This document shows, piece by piece, positions 26,909-36,179 of a DNA stretch of 64,000 bases (within the stretch, counting starts at the first letter, position 1; each line of letters begins with the position of its first letter). The DNA comes from Lachnospiraceae bacterium (GTDB lineage: Bacteria; Bacillota; Clostridia; Lachnospirales; Lachnospiraceae), in contig JAFUJA010000014.1 in NCBI GenBank assembly GCA_017473905.1, forward strand, positions 1 to 64,000, given 5' to 3'. The translations under genes and the position numbers were made by a program. The notes beneath the pieces are model-generated. The model was not told the DNA's origin. It ran no database searches and worked only from the letters and a program-made list of their open reading frames with translations.

Positions 26909-27878
26909 AACCATTCTCATTACAGGCGGAACCGGAAGCTTTGGTAAAGCGTTTACCAAATATGTTCTGACCCATTATGAACCTAAAAAAATTATTATCT
27001 ATTCCAGAGATGAATTTAAGCAGTTTAATATGTCCAATGACTTTAAAGAGTATAAGGATAAAATCCGTTATTTTATCGGTGACGTACGTGACTTAGATCG
27101 TATGAAACGTGCTTTTGAAGGTGTTGATTATGTCATTCATGCAGCAGCCATGAAGCAGGTGCCTGCATGCGAATATAATCCCAATGAAGCAATTAAAACC
27201 AATATCCACGGTGCCCAGAATATCATTGAGGCAGCTTTGGATTGCGGTGTGAAAAAGGTAGTTGCTCTTTCAACGGACAAGGCTGTAAATCCTGTAAACC
27301 TTTACGGCGGAACCAAACTTGTTTCCGACAAGCTTTTTATCGCGGCAAATGCGTATGCAGGCAGTAAAGATATCAGCTTTTCTATCGTAAGATACGGAAA
27401 TGTTGCAGGAAGCCGCGGTTCCATAATTCCTTTCTTCAAGGATTTGATTGAAAGCGGTAAAACAGAACTTCCCATTACTGACTATCGTATGACACGTTTC
27501 TGGATCAGCCTGGAAGAGGGCGTAAAACTTGTGATTAAAGCTTTGGAAGAGGCAAAAGGCGGAGAAACATTTATCTCCAAGATTCCTTCTTTTAAGGTGA
27601 CGGATTTGGCGGAAGCAATGCTTCCCGGTTGTAAAATGCCTGAAGTGGGTATCCGTGAGGGCGAGAAACTTCATGAAATCATGGTGACGGTAGAAGATTC
27701 CATGACAACCTACGAATATGACAAGCATTTTATTGTATATCCCCAGATGGTATGGAGTGATGTAAAACGTCCGGTTCCCACAGGCAAGAAGGTACCGGAG
27801 GGCTTCTCTTATTCTTCTGACAATAATACGGAATGGTTAAGTGTGGAAGAAATCAGAGAATTACTGAAAGAGATGTAA
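26895..27878 (+). CDS. pseB: UDP-GlcNAc 4,6-dehydratase (inverting)
   Basis: 327 residues, the soluble short form. LITGGTGSFGKAF (8-20) binds NADP, and ALSTDKAVNPVNLYGGTK carries the Asp-Lys pair with Tyr retained, as in FlaA1/PseB and unlike the Met of PglF. It performs dehydration with C5 epimerisation, the first pseudaminic-acid step, giving UDP-4-oxo-6-deoxy-L-AltNAc for pseC. AAGGAG is 8 bases before the ATG. It is sandwiched between two Wzy_C proteins, with pseC convergent downstream on the minus strand. Confidence 0.92.
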   Translation: MLNHKTILITGGTGSFGKAFTKYVLTHYEPKKIIIYSRDEFKQFNMSNDFKEYKDKIRYFIGDVRDLDRMKRAFEGVDYVIHAAAMKQVPACEYNPNEAIKTNIHGAQNIIEAALDCGVKKVVALSTDKAVNPVNLYGGTKLVSDKLFIAANAYAGSKDISFSIVRYGNVAGSRGSIIPFFKDLIESGKTELPITDYRMTRFWISLEEGVKLVIKALEEAKGGETFISKIPSFKVTDLAEAMLPGCKMPEVGIREGEKLHEIMVTVEDSMTTYEYDKHFIVYPQMVWSDVKRPVPTGKKVPEGFSYSSDNNTEWLSVEEIRELLKEM

Positions 27879-27890
27879 TGAGGATTAGGT

Positions 27891-29582
27891 ATGAAGGAAC
27901 TGTGGAATAAGTGCAGATATCATTTTGTTGATGTGGTGCAGATTGTTCTTTTTATCTTTCTTATATGGATTGATCTCAAACGTTGTAGCGGAACGGGAGA
28001 TGAATGGGCTGCGGCAAACCAAAATATCTGGTGGATTACCGCTTCCTTTGTTCTGCTTCATTACGGCATGAGCGCAGTAAAAAAGTGGTGGGTTCCCATG
28101 TATTTGGGAACCACTCTTCTTTTTTTAATATTGATACGTATCTTTCTGTGGAACGCCCCTTATGTGCCTTTTATAGAATTATCCCTTACAACGGTAAACA
28201 TAGGTGTTATCGGTTGGGCAGCAGGCGTTTTTATTTTGGATGTATACCAGCGTTTTGTTGTAAAAGAACGGAAGGAAAAAATCTCTTTTGAAGGGATTTG
28301 GGCTTTTTGCAGAAAGAATAAAAGTCTTGTGGCGGGAATCTTATTTCTTTTTCTGGCTGCAATTATGAAGGATGACCTGCATAAGCCATTCGAAACCTTA
28401 TGTATTTTCAGCTTTCTGTTCTCCGTTCCTTTTACACGGGAAGAGAAAAAACGTCTGGCAGGCAATCTGATTTGGGGTATTATGGCAGGATTCTGGCTCC
28501 AGCAGATGTTTGCTTTTGGGTTCAGGCCTTATATGGATGGTTATATAAGATACAGGGGTATGTACTATAATTCCAATATTTACGCCTTGCTTTGTCTGAC
28601 TGTCCTGGTGCTTACGCTGGTTAAACTTCATGAGGTGAGGATGCAGAAGGGATGGAAAGGAATCCTGCATATTTTTCTGGTAGTACAGTATTGTGTTACG
28701 TTTTCTTTGATTGTTTTTTCTATCGGCAGAATTACAATTTTACTGGCGGGAGGAATTACGGTTTTATATCTTTTCTATGTTTTTATGGAAAGCGGCAAGG
28801 AAAAGCGTAAAAACGCATGGAAACAGTTTATTCTTTATGTTGTGTTACTGGGATTGGTGTTCCCGGGAACCTATTTATCCATTCGTTATTTGCCGGTCAT
28901 TTTAAAACATCCCGTGGAATTTCATGATGAGTATTATCTGCGGGGAGACTTGAACAATTCGGATGATTATGTGAGTCCGGAAGAATTTGCGGAAGAATCA
29001 CTGGGACGACTGGCAAAACTTTGGAATTCCTATGGTGGAAAGAGTGAACTTGAAAATAAACTGGATAAACAGAACGAAGAAAACGGAGATAAGAAAGAGC
29101 TTGTTCCGATTGACCCGGATTGGGAAAAAACGAAGTATTATCTGGATTATGAGAACGGATATAATGCAATAGAACTCCGGTTGGGAATCTGGTTATCTTT
29201 CCTGGATGATATGAACTTAACCGGACATACTTTAGAGGAATCTACCCAGTACATTACTCCATACAAGGCAATGATGCATGCCCATAATATTTTTGTGCAG
29301 ATGATATTTTCCTATGGAATCATTGCGGGGCTTGTGTTCGTTGTGTGGATTGTTCTGTACTATGTACAGGCGTGGAAGCATCTGAAAGAAAATAAAGGTA
29401 CGGCTTTTGGAATGCTTCCGCTCGGTGTTTTAATTCTGGTAACCGGTTTTGGGTTTGTGGAATTGAATTGGCAGTTGGGGCAGATTACCTGGTATTTGCT
29501 GATTTTTACACAGCTGCTTATGATCCAAAAACCTGCTGTCGGAAAGTGTGATAAGACAAATTTATCAAGACAGGCAAAATAA
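27891..29582 (+). CDS. Second O-antigen ligase/polymerase-like membrane protein (Wzy_C)
   Basis: 563 residues with about 12 spans. A large outside loop (about 345-465) rich in charged residues ends in MHAHNIFVQMIFSYGII, the HxHN motif. It is not closely similar to the protein at 25397 outside the motif, so the two probably act on different substrates, for example one polymerase and one ligase. The start has GAGGATTAGG upstream and lies 12 bases after pseB. A strong bidirectional terminator follows. Confidence 0.78.
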   Translation: MKELWNKCRYHFVDVVQIVLFIFLIWIDLKRCSGTGDEWAAANQNIWWITASFVLLHYGMSAVKKWWVPMYLGTTLLFLILIRIFLWNAPYVPFIELSLTTVNIGVIGWAAGVFILDVYQRFVVKERKEKISFEGIWAFCRKNKSLVAGILFLFLAAIMKDDLHKPFETLCIFSFLFSVPFTREEKKRLAGNLIWGIMAGFWLQQMFAFGFRPYMDGYIRYRGMYYNSNIYALLCLTVLVLTLVKLHEVRMQKGWKGILHIFLVVQYCVTFSLIVFSIGRITILLAGGITVLYLFYVFMESGKEKRKNAWKQFILYVVLLGLVFPGTYLSIRYLPVILKHPVEFHDEYYLRGDLNNSDDYVSPEEFAEESLGRLAKLWNSYGGKSELENKLDKQNEENGDKKELVPIDPDWEKTKYYLDYENGYNAIELRLGIWLSFLDDMNLTGHTLEESTQYITPYKAMMHAHNIFVQMIFSYGIIAGLVFVVWIVLYYVQAWKHLKENKGTAFGMLPLGVLILVTGFGFVELNWQLGQITWYLLIFTQLLMIQKPAVGKCDKTNLSRQAK

Positions 29583-29610
29583 TAAATGAATTATAAAGTA
29601 ATAAGAGGAA

Positions 29611-29643
29611 AAAAGGAAACCCCGTTACAGGGGTTTCCTTTTT
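29611..29643. terminator. Bidirectional intrinsic terminator
   Basis: AAAAGGAAACCCC (29611-29623) pairs perfectly with GGGGTTTCCTTTT (29630-29642) around GTTACA. It separates the + strand run ending at 29582 from pseC, which converges from the other side. Confidence 0.9.
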
Positions 29644-29660
29644 GGTATTAATCGTATAAG

Positions 29661-30860
29661 TTATTTTTTTTTGTAGTATCGGATAAGCTTTTTGGTTGCC
29701 TCGATTACATCTGCTACGTCTTTATCCGTCATGCTGTAAAAGAGAGGAAGGCTCATGATTTCATCATAAAGTTTCTCTGCATGGGGGCAGAGGCCTTTTT
29801 CATAGCCCAAAGACTCATAATGGGAATGGTAGTAGACAGGGATATAATGTACCTGTACTTTTATATTTTCTGCCTGCATGGCGTCGAAAAATTCTTTTCT
29901 GTTGCAATTCAAGGCGGATAAATCAAGACGAAGAATATATAAATGTCTTGTTGTATCGGATTCTGCAATCTCTTTTTGAATCAAAATCTCAGGAATATCT
30001 TTGAACGCTTCGTTATAAGTTTTTACGATTTCTTTCCTGCGTTTTTGGAAAAGAGGAAGTTTGCCTAACTGGCTTTCGATTAACGCAGCCTGAAAATCCG
30101 TAATGCGGTAATTATAGCCAAGTTCTGTCTGCTCATAATACCATCCGCCGTGAGACGTATTTTTCATTTCTTCCTGCACTCTGGTTACGCCATGGGCCCG
30201 TAATCTTAAAAGCTTCCGATAGGTTTCTTCATCGTTTGTGGTTACGGCACCGCCTTCGCCGCCGGTTACGGTTTTAACCGGATGGAAGCTGAACGTAGTC
30301 ATATCCGCAATGCTCCCCACGGGTTTGCCATTATATAAGGTTCCGAGAGAGTGGGCGGCATCTTCGATAAGGATGAGATTATTTTCCTTACAGATTTCAC
30401 GGATTTCATCCAGTTCCACTGCCTGTCCGGTAAAGTCCACGGCAACAACAGCCTTTGTGGCCGGAGTGATTTTTTCACGGATGGAGGCAGGGGAAATATT
30501 ATAGGTTTCAGGATTGATATCTGCAAAAACAGGTTTAGCACCGCAGTAAAGAGCACAGTTTGCAGATGCGGCAAAGGTAATGGGAGTCGTGATAACTTCA
30601 TCTCCCGGACCAACGCCGGCCGCCATACATGCGATGTGCAGGGCGGCGGTTCCGTTACTTACGGCTACCGCATATTTTGCGCCGGTTACTTCGCATAATT
30701 TGCGTTCCAGACTTCCGATGGAAGGACCGCAGGTTAAAAAATCGCTTTTTAAGACCTTTACAACAGCTTCAATATCGGCATCATCAATATATTGTTTTCC
30801 ATATCCCAAAGGGGTTTCTCTTACGGGAGAACCGCCTTTTATGGCAATCAGTTCACTCAT
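29661..30860 (-). CDS. pseC: UDP-4-amino-4,6-dideoxy-N-acetyl-beta-L-altrosamine transaminase
   Basis: 399 residues. PLP Lys196 lies in SFHPVKTVTGGEGG, the PseC form of the motif, and Asp167 in IEDAAHSLG. It aminates the pseB product at C4 in pseudaminic-acid synthesis. AAAGGA precedes the ATG at 30860. It shares its strand with the epimerase upstream (gap 69 bases), and both are inverted relative to the rest of the pse genes, which lie at 26.9 and 36-38.5 kb. Assignment rests on motif form and the neighbouring pseB; other DegT enzymes are less likely. Confidence 0.88.
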   Translation of the reverse strand: MSELIAIKGGSPVRETPLGYGKQYIDDADIEAVVKVLKSDFLTCGPSIGSLERKLCEVTGAKYAVAVSNGTAALHIACMAAGVGPGDEVITTPITFAASANCALYCGAKPVFADINPETYNISPASIREKITPATKAVVAVDFTGQAVELDEIREICKENNLILIEDAAHSLGTLYNGKPVGSIADMTTFSFHPVKTVTGGEGGAVTTNDEETYRKLLRLRAHGVTRVQEEMKNTSHGGWYYEQTELGYNYRITDFQAALIESQLGKLPLFQKRRKEIVKTYNEAFKDIPEILIQKEIAESDTTRHLYILRLDLSALNCNRKEFFDAMQAENIKVQVHYIPVYYHSHYESLGYEKGLCPHAEKLYDEIMSLPLFYSMTDKDVADVIEATKKLIRYYKKK

Positions 30861-30929
30861 TTTAAATTATCCTTTCTGAAACATTTTACTGAGCTTACTT
30901 ATTATAACACAGTATTCAGAATACGGGAT

Positions 30930-32015
30930 TTAAATTTTATAAAATTCTTTATACCATTCCGCGAATTTTCGTAATCCCTGTCTGAGTGGGGTAGAAGGTT
31001 TAAAACCAAAATCCTGCTCCAATGCTGAAGTGTCTGCATAGGTCACGGGAACATCCCCGGGTTGCATGGGTAACAGTTTTTTATGGGCATCGAAATCGTA
31101 ATTTTCCGGAAGAATGTCTGCCCGAATTAATTCCTGCTGAAGAATATCAACAAAATCGAGCAGGTTTTCGGGAGAATTGTTTCCGATGTTATAAACCTTA
31201 TGAGGTGGAAGGGGGAGCCCGTCTTCGCCGTATTTTTTTTCCGGTGCACACAACATTACTCTTTTGATGCCTTCCACAATGTCATCAATGTATGCAAAGT
31301 CACGCTTGCAATTTCCGTAGTTGAAAATTTCGATGGTTTCGCCTTTGACAAGTTTATTTGTGAAATCATAATAGGCCATGTCAGGTCTGCCTGCGGGGCC
31401 GTATACAGTAAAAAAACGTAATCCTGTTGAAGGAATGTTGTAAAGCTTGCTGTAAGAATGAGCCATCAGTTCATTGCTTTTTTTTGTGGCAGCATACAAA
31501 GATACCGGTTCGTCCGTTTTATCATCCGTTGAATACGGTATTTTGGAATTTGAACCGTAAACAGAAGAGGAAGAAGCATATATGAGATGCTCAACTCCGG
31601 AGGAACCATTATCGTAGGAATGGCGGCAGGCTTCAAGGATATTATAAAAACCAATGATGTTGCTTTGGATGTAGGCATCCGGATTTGCTATGGAGTAACG
31701 TACACCGGCCTGTGCCGCAAGATTGATAACAATGTCAGGATTATATTGTTTAAATATGTCATCTATAAGCATTTTATCAGCGATATCACCTAAAATAAAG
31801 TGAAACGCAGAGCGGGGGTGCAGTGCTGCTTCTTTGGTAATTTCTGATAAACGCCACTCTTTTAGTGCCGGATCATAGTAATCGGTTTTTAAGTCGATTG
31901 CTACAATGCGGATGGGAGTAGTGCTTTTAAAAAGTTCTATAATCAGATTGGCACCAATAAAACCGATACCTCCGGTTATTAAAACGGTTTTATTTTGCAG
32001 CGTAATAGTGTTCAT
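30930..32015 (-). CDS. NAD-dependent nucleotide-sugar epimerase, UDP-glucuronate 4-epimerase-like
   Basis: 361 residues, extended SDR family. VLITGGIGFIGANL (11-24) binds NAD; ASSSSVYG and YAATKKSNE hold the Ser and Tyr-Lys residues; RFFTVYGPAGRPDMA and the C-terminal QPGDVPVTYAD are characteristic of the UDP-GlcA 4-epimerase group. It would make UDP-GalA, but no UDP-glucose dehydrogenase is seen in this window. GGAG lies before the ATG at 32015; the frame start at 32078 sits in the promoter. It is co-directional with pseC. Confidence 0.8.
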   Translation of the reverse strand: MNTITLQNKTVLITGGIGFIGANLIIELFKSTTPIRIVAIDLKTDYYDPALKEWRLSEITKEAALHPRSAFHFILGDIADKMLIDDIFKQYNPDIVINLAAQAGVRYSIANPDAYIQSNIIGFYNILEACRHSYDNGSSGVEHLIYASSSSVYGSNSKIPYSTDDKTDEPVSLYAATKKSNELMAHSYSKLYNIPSTGLRFFTVYGPAGRPDMAYYDFTNKLVKGETIEIFNYGNCKRDFAYIDDIVEGIKRVMLCAPEKKYGEDGLPLPPHKVYNIGNNSPENLLDFVDILQQELIRADILPENYDFDAHKKLLPMQPGDVPVTYADTSALEQDFGFKPSTPLRQGLRKFAEWYKEFYKI

Positions 32016-32049
32016 TCTAAACTCCGATATCAAAAGTGGTATTTTCCTA

Positions 32050-32078
32050 ACTTTATCATGGTTGACAGCCGGCGTCAA
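32050..32078 (-). promoter_or_regulatory. Minus-strand promoter TTGACG-17-TAAAGT
   Basis: On the minus strand TTGACG (32078-32073) and TAAAGT (32055-32050) are spaced by 17 bases, about 35 bases ahead of the epimerase start. It probably drives the epimerase-pseC pair. Confidence 0.65.
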
Positions 32079-32134
32079 TAAAGAAGGGGGAAAGAATTAC
32101 AAATGTTTTAGGTGAGTTGATGTTTCTTTAATAC

Positions 32135-32163
32135 TTGAAACATCCGCTATTAAGTGATATACT
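32135..32163 (+). promoter_or_regulatory. Plus-strand promoter TTGAAA-17-TATACT
   Basis: TTGAAA (32135-32140) and TATACT (32158-32163) are 17 bases apart, with GAGGAG and the GH25 start codon downstream. It is divergent from the promoter at 32050. Confidence 0.7.
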
Positions 32164-32228
32164 CTAACGGAATGTGGTGTTTTATCCAGCGCGTTAGAAG
32201 CGTAGAGAGGAGAAGAATCAGATATACC

Positions 32229-35021
32229 ATGAAACTTGAAGATGTAAATGAATTAGATCTAATGGATGATATTGATACAGCAGATGAGGCTGCAACAGAG
32301 GATATTGAAACTCTTTTAGGAGGTGCAGGGGCTGCAACAACCAATAGAACGGCAGGCTCTATCCGTCAACGTGCAGCTGCGAATACAACAGGCGGAGCGG
32401 CAACTGCTAAAAGTGCGGGTGCTGCTGCAAAAACAAAGCCCGTGCAGGCTAAAACCAAGTCCGCAAAGTCAGAGCCCGCAAAGAAATCTTCCAAACAGGA
32501 GAAAAAATCATCGGGAGGCTTCCTTTCCAAAATCGGTGTTATGGATATTGTAATCGGTTTTGTGGGCATTCTTGTAGTGATATTGTTTGTATTTTTCCTG
32601 GTGTTCTGGACACAGGACAGAAACCGTATCACTGATTTGGGCGAATTTGCTACGGTAGGTGAGGCGTTAAGCAGCCTGAAGAATGTAGGTAAAAACGGAA
32701 TTGACCGAGTAGTGAGTTCGGTTTCCAGCGGAATTGAAGGCGAAAGTACCGTGACGGATGCTACGGGACAGGTTGTATCTATTTCCGTAAGCTTTACCTC
32801 TATTTGTAAAGACTTAAAAATTAAATTTACCAACAGAGATACCCAGAAGCTTCTGGAGGGAACCGCGTTTACCATTCAGGCAGTTGCTCCGGACAATGAG
32901 GAACTTCAGTGGACGGATGATGATGCAGACGGCATGATTTACATGGAAGATCTTGATCCGGGTATCTATATGATTACCATTCAGTCCGTTGACGGTTATA
33001 CCTTCCCTGAAGAGGCAACCAAGGTAATCGTACAGGATGACATCAGTTATGTGGCAATTAATATTCTTGATGAAGTGAAGACTGAAGATGAAATCAATGC
33101 TTCCAAGGAAGACGGTGAAACCAATGAAGCCAGCAAGCAGGAAGATAATCTTCAGGATACGGTTGAATGGGTAGAATCCAGCAAAATATGTGTTTCCGGT
33201 GCTGACGGATATGCACCGATTGATAAATCTAAAATTCCCAGCCCTTCCACCCTGGTTTCTTCTGCAGATGCAGGGAAAGTGGCAGCAGGTGTCGCAAGCC
33301 TTCGGGATGTTATGGAGAATAAAGGTGCGAAGCTTCTTAATATGAAGGTTGGAGAAACCATCACCGTTTCCCCCGACGTTACGGAAGATTCAAGTAAATA
33401 TCAGACTCCGTATGAATATAAGTGGACTGTTCCCAGTACGGATGCAGCCCTGGTTACCATTGCCGATGATAAAAAATCCGCTACCGTAACTGCACTTGCA
33501 AACGGATATGTAGATCTTTTATGTACAGTTAAAATGAAATATCCTTCACCCTCAGAAGCATATGATGAAGACACATACGGATTCAGTATTACCGTTGAAG
33601 CATCTGAGAGCAGTGAAGATGCGGTTACCGGAATTAAACTTGATACAACCTCCAAGACCGTAAAAGCCGGCGAAAGCTTCTCCTTGACAGCTACCGTAAT
33701 CGGTACGGGAAGCTTTGACAAAACCGTTACATGGAGTACTTCTGATGAATCTGTTGCCACTGTTTTAGATGGCAAAGTAACCGGTTTAAAAGCTGGTAGT
33801 GCGACCATTACCGCAACAACGGTAAAAAACAGTGAGGGAAAGAATTTTACCGCAACATGTGCCGTTACCGTATCCGAAAAGGGTGAATTAAAGTTAACTC
33901 TGAAGGAAAAGAAGGCAACGGTTCCCGTTAAGACAACCTATCAGATCGAAGCAACCGTTGAAAACTATCTTTCCGATAAGGGCGTGACCTATACTTCTGC
34001 AGATGAAAAGATTGCAACGGTAAATGAAAAAGGTGTTGTAACCGGTGTAAAACAGGGTAAGGTTGAGATTACCGTTAAAACAAAGGAAAAAGGTTCCGAC
34101 GGCAAGGTTTTAAGTGCAAAAGTAGAAATTACCGTAACTGCAAATCCTCAGGCGGATACCAAAACTCCCCTTAAGGATGCTTCCGGTAATCAGGTATATG
34201 TAAAAGGCTCCGACGGCAAATATAAGGCTGCGGTTTGGGCAGATTACTATACTGCATCCGCATTTTATCTTGAGGCTGAGCCGGTTTATAAGTATACCGG
34301 ATGGCAGACCATGAACGGTAAGACATATTTTTATGATAAAAACGGAAGCAAAGTTACCGGCGTACAGGTAATTCTCGGCGTGAAGTATACCTTCGGCTCC
34401 GATGGGGCATTATCCATGAACGGTGGTGTTCTGGGTATCGACGTAAGCAAATATCAGACTGAGATTGACTGGAAAACCGTTAAAAATTCCGGTATTTCCT
34501 ACGTTATTATCCGTTGCGGATACCGTGGTTACTCAACCGGTGTTCTGGTGCAGGATCCTATGTTTGAGAAGCACATTTCCGGTGCGACGAGTGCGGGATT
34601 AAAGGTAGGTATTTACTTCTTCTCACAGGCAATCAACGAAAAAGAAGCGGTAGAAGAAGCTTCCATGGCTGTTGCGCTTGCAAGAAAATACAGTGTAACA
34701 TATCCTATTTTCATTGATACGGAAGCTGTTTCCGGCGGTAGGGCAAACAGTCTTGACGGTGCTACACGTACCGCAGTTTGTAAGGCATTCTGTGAAACCG
34801 TTAAGAGTGCGGGATATACTCCCGGTGTTTATGCGAATAAAACCTGGCTGGAAGAGAAGGTTAACATGAATGAGCTGTCCGATTATAAGGTATGGCTTGC
34901 ACAGTACGCTTCCAAGCCTTCTTACTCAGGTAAGTATGATATGTGGCAGTATACCGAAACCGGTAAAGTAACGGGTGTTAAAGGGAATGTAGACATGAAC
35001 ATCAGTTACATGGGTTATTAG
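32229..35021 (+). CDS. Membrane-anchored GH25 lysozyme with Ig-like (Big2) domains
   Basis: 930 residues. A low-complexity cytoplasmic stretch rich in Ala, Lys and acidic residues (1-100) precedes one span (104-127). Outside follow a prealbumin-like beta domain (about 200-290), a linker, two to three Big2 domains (for example VTGIKLDTTSKTVKAG; KGVTYTSADEKIATVN), one choline-binding-like repeat (GWQTMNGKTYFYDKNGSKV) and a C-terminal GH25 domain (GIDVSKYQTEIDW; FIDTEA) that cuts peptidoglycan between MurNAc and GlcNAc. Likely role: wall remodelling for polymer insertion or attachment. The ribosome binding site AGGAG is about 17 bases away, unusually far. A smaller relative lies at 42.6 kb. Confidence 0.88.
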   Translation: MKLEDVNELDLMDDIDTADEAATEDIETLLGGAGAATTNRTAGSIRQRAAANTTGGAATAKSAGAAAKTKPVQAKTKSAKSEPAKKSSKQEKKSSGGFLSKIGVMDIVIGFVGILVVILFVFFLVFWTQDRNRITDLGEFATVGEALSSLKNVGKNGIDRVVSSVSSGIEGESTVTDATGQVVSISVSFTSICKDLKIKFTNRDTQKLLEGTAFTIQAVAPDNEELQWTDDDADGMIYMEDLDPGIYMITIQSVDGYTFPEEATKVIVQDDISYVAINILDEVKTEDEINASKEDGETNEASKQEDNLQDTVEWVESSKICVSGADGYAPIDKSKIPSPSTLVSSADAGKVAAGVASLRDVMENKGAKLLNMKVGETITVSPDVTEDSSKYQTPYEYKWTVPSTDAALVTIADDKKSATVTALANGYVDLLCTVKMKYPSPSEAYDEDTYGFSITVEASESSEDAVTGIKLDTTSKTVKAGESFSLTATVIGTGSFDKTVTWSTSDESVATVLDGKVTGLKAGSATITATTVKNSEGKNFTATCAVTVSEKGELKLTLKEKKATVPVKTTYQIEATVENYLSDKGVTYTSADEKIATVNEKGVVTGVKQGKVEITVKTKEKGSDGKVLSAKVEITVTANPQADTKTPLKDASGNQVYVKGSDGKYKAAVWADYYTASAFYLEAEPVYKYTGWQTMNGKTYFYDKNGSKVTGVQVILGVKYTFGSDGALSMNGGVLGIDVSKYQTEIDWKTVKNSGISYVIIRCGYRGYSTGVLVQDPMFEKHISGATSAGLKVGIYFFSQAINEKEAVEEASMAVALARKYSVTYPIFIDTEAVSGGRANSLDGATRTAVCKAFCETVKSAGYTPGVYANKTWLEEKVNMNELSDYKVWLAQYASKPSYSGKYDMWQYTETGKVTGVKGNVDMNISYMGY

Positions 35022-35050
35022 TCCGGATAAATTGTAAATAATATAAAACG

Positions 35051-35083
35051 ATAGGGCAGAAAGAATTTCCTTTTTGCCCTATT
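35051..35083 (+). terminator. Hairpin after the GH25 gene, probable terminator
   Basis: ATAGGGCAGAAAG (35051-35063) pairs with CTTTTTGCCCTAT (35070-35082) around a short A/T loop, one pair being G-U. The T-tract after it is short, so read-through into the next gene is possible. Confidence 0.5.
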
Positions 35084-35109
35084 TGTAAAATAAAGAGGGA
35101 GGAATAAAG

Positions 35110-36156
35110 GTGGTTTTTTCCCTGATTGCGGCAGTATTTGTGCTGGGAATCATTCCGTTTTGCATCGGAATGTATCCGGTAACTTTTTATGAGAAAGAAA
35201 AACAAAATATACCCTTTATTTTCCTTCATGGTTATCTGATTGAGATAGCTTTGTTTGAATGTCTTTATGTGGGTTTTGTGGTTGCCGGAAGCACTTCGGC
35301 AGAGTGGCTCTCCCGTGTATACGGGGTGCTTACTTTGGTGCTTGCGGTTCTTTTTGCTGTTTTGGGAAGAAGTGTGTTGAAGGATTTATTTGCTTCCAAA
35401 GAAAAGAGAAAAATACAGATTTCAATTCCAATGATTGTATTTATGCTTCTTGTGGCCGGACAGCTGGTTTTGAGGCTCTTACAGCAGGTTTCTGACGGGG
35501 ATGATGCCTTTTATGTGGCTACGGCTACTGTTTCGTCCCAAAGCGCTTTTATGAACTATATTCAGCCTTATACAGGTGCTTACACGCCGGAATTGGATGT
35601 GCGTCATGCCTTGTCCGGATTGCCTTTGTGGATTGCCCATTTGTCGCGGATGACCGGCATTCATGCGGCGATAATGTGCCATTGTGTGTTGGGGGTTGTA
35701 TTTTTAATGCTTCACTACATTATCGTGTATCGCATCGGGAAACAGTTGTTTCGGGAAAATCAGGAAGGCGTCTGGTTATTCGGGTGTGTTGCGGCGGTAT
35801 TTAATATTTTTGGAAATGTTAGCCTTTATACCCCGCAGACCTTTCTTTTGACCAGAACATGGCAGGGAAAAACATTCTTTGCCAACCTTTTAATTCCCAT
35901 GGCTTTTTGTCTTCTTTTGGAAATGTATTCCCTGGAAAAAGACCATAAAATCAGTATGATATATTATATAGCCGTTGCTGCTTTATATTTCTGTGCGGGG
36001 GCATGCACGACGATGGGTCTGGTTTTGCTGCCTGCGCTGTTTGTACCCGCATTTGTGATTTTGTCCATAAAAAGAAAAGACCGGAAAGTGCTGGGTTTTG
36101 GCGCTCTTTCTACATTGCCGGTTGTCGCTTTGGGACTGGTATTTATACTTTTATAA
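35110..36156 (+). CDS. Multi-span membrane protein, GT-C-like N-terminal half (DUF6077-like)
   Basis: 348 residues with 8-9 spans and no soluble tail. An outside loop after the third or fourth span reads VSDGDDAFYVA, an acidic DGDD motif placed like the catalytic loop of GT-C enzymes. I associate this with DUF6077-type proteins but could not check. GGAGG precedes the GTG start at 35110. The protein ends abruptly after a span, without the C-terminal periplasmic domain of its GT-C neighbours; the gene at 38531 begins with spans and carries such a domain. The two could be halves of one enzyme. Confidence 0.55.
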   Translation: MVFSLIAAVFVLGIIPFCIGMYPVTFYEKEKQNIPFIFLHGYLIEIALFECLYVGFVVAGSTSAEWLSRVYGVLTLVLAVLFAVLGRSVLKDLFASKEKRKIQISIPMIVFMLLVAGQLVLRLLQQVSDGDDAFYVATATVSSQSAFMNYIQPYTGAYTPELDVRHALSGLPLWIAHLSRMTGIHAAIMCHCVLGVVFLMLHYIIVYRIGKQLFRENQEGVWLFGCVAAVFNIFGNVSLYTPQTFLLTRTWQGKTFFANLLIPMAFCLLLEMYSLEKDHKISMIYYIAVAALYFCAGACTTMGLVLLPALFVPAFVILSIKRKDRKVLGFGALSTLPVVALGLVFILL

Positions 36157-36179
36157 AATGAATCGAAGAGGGATTGCAC

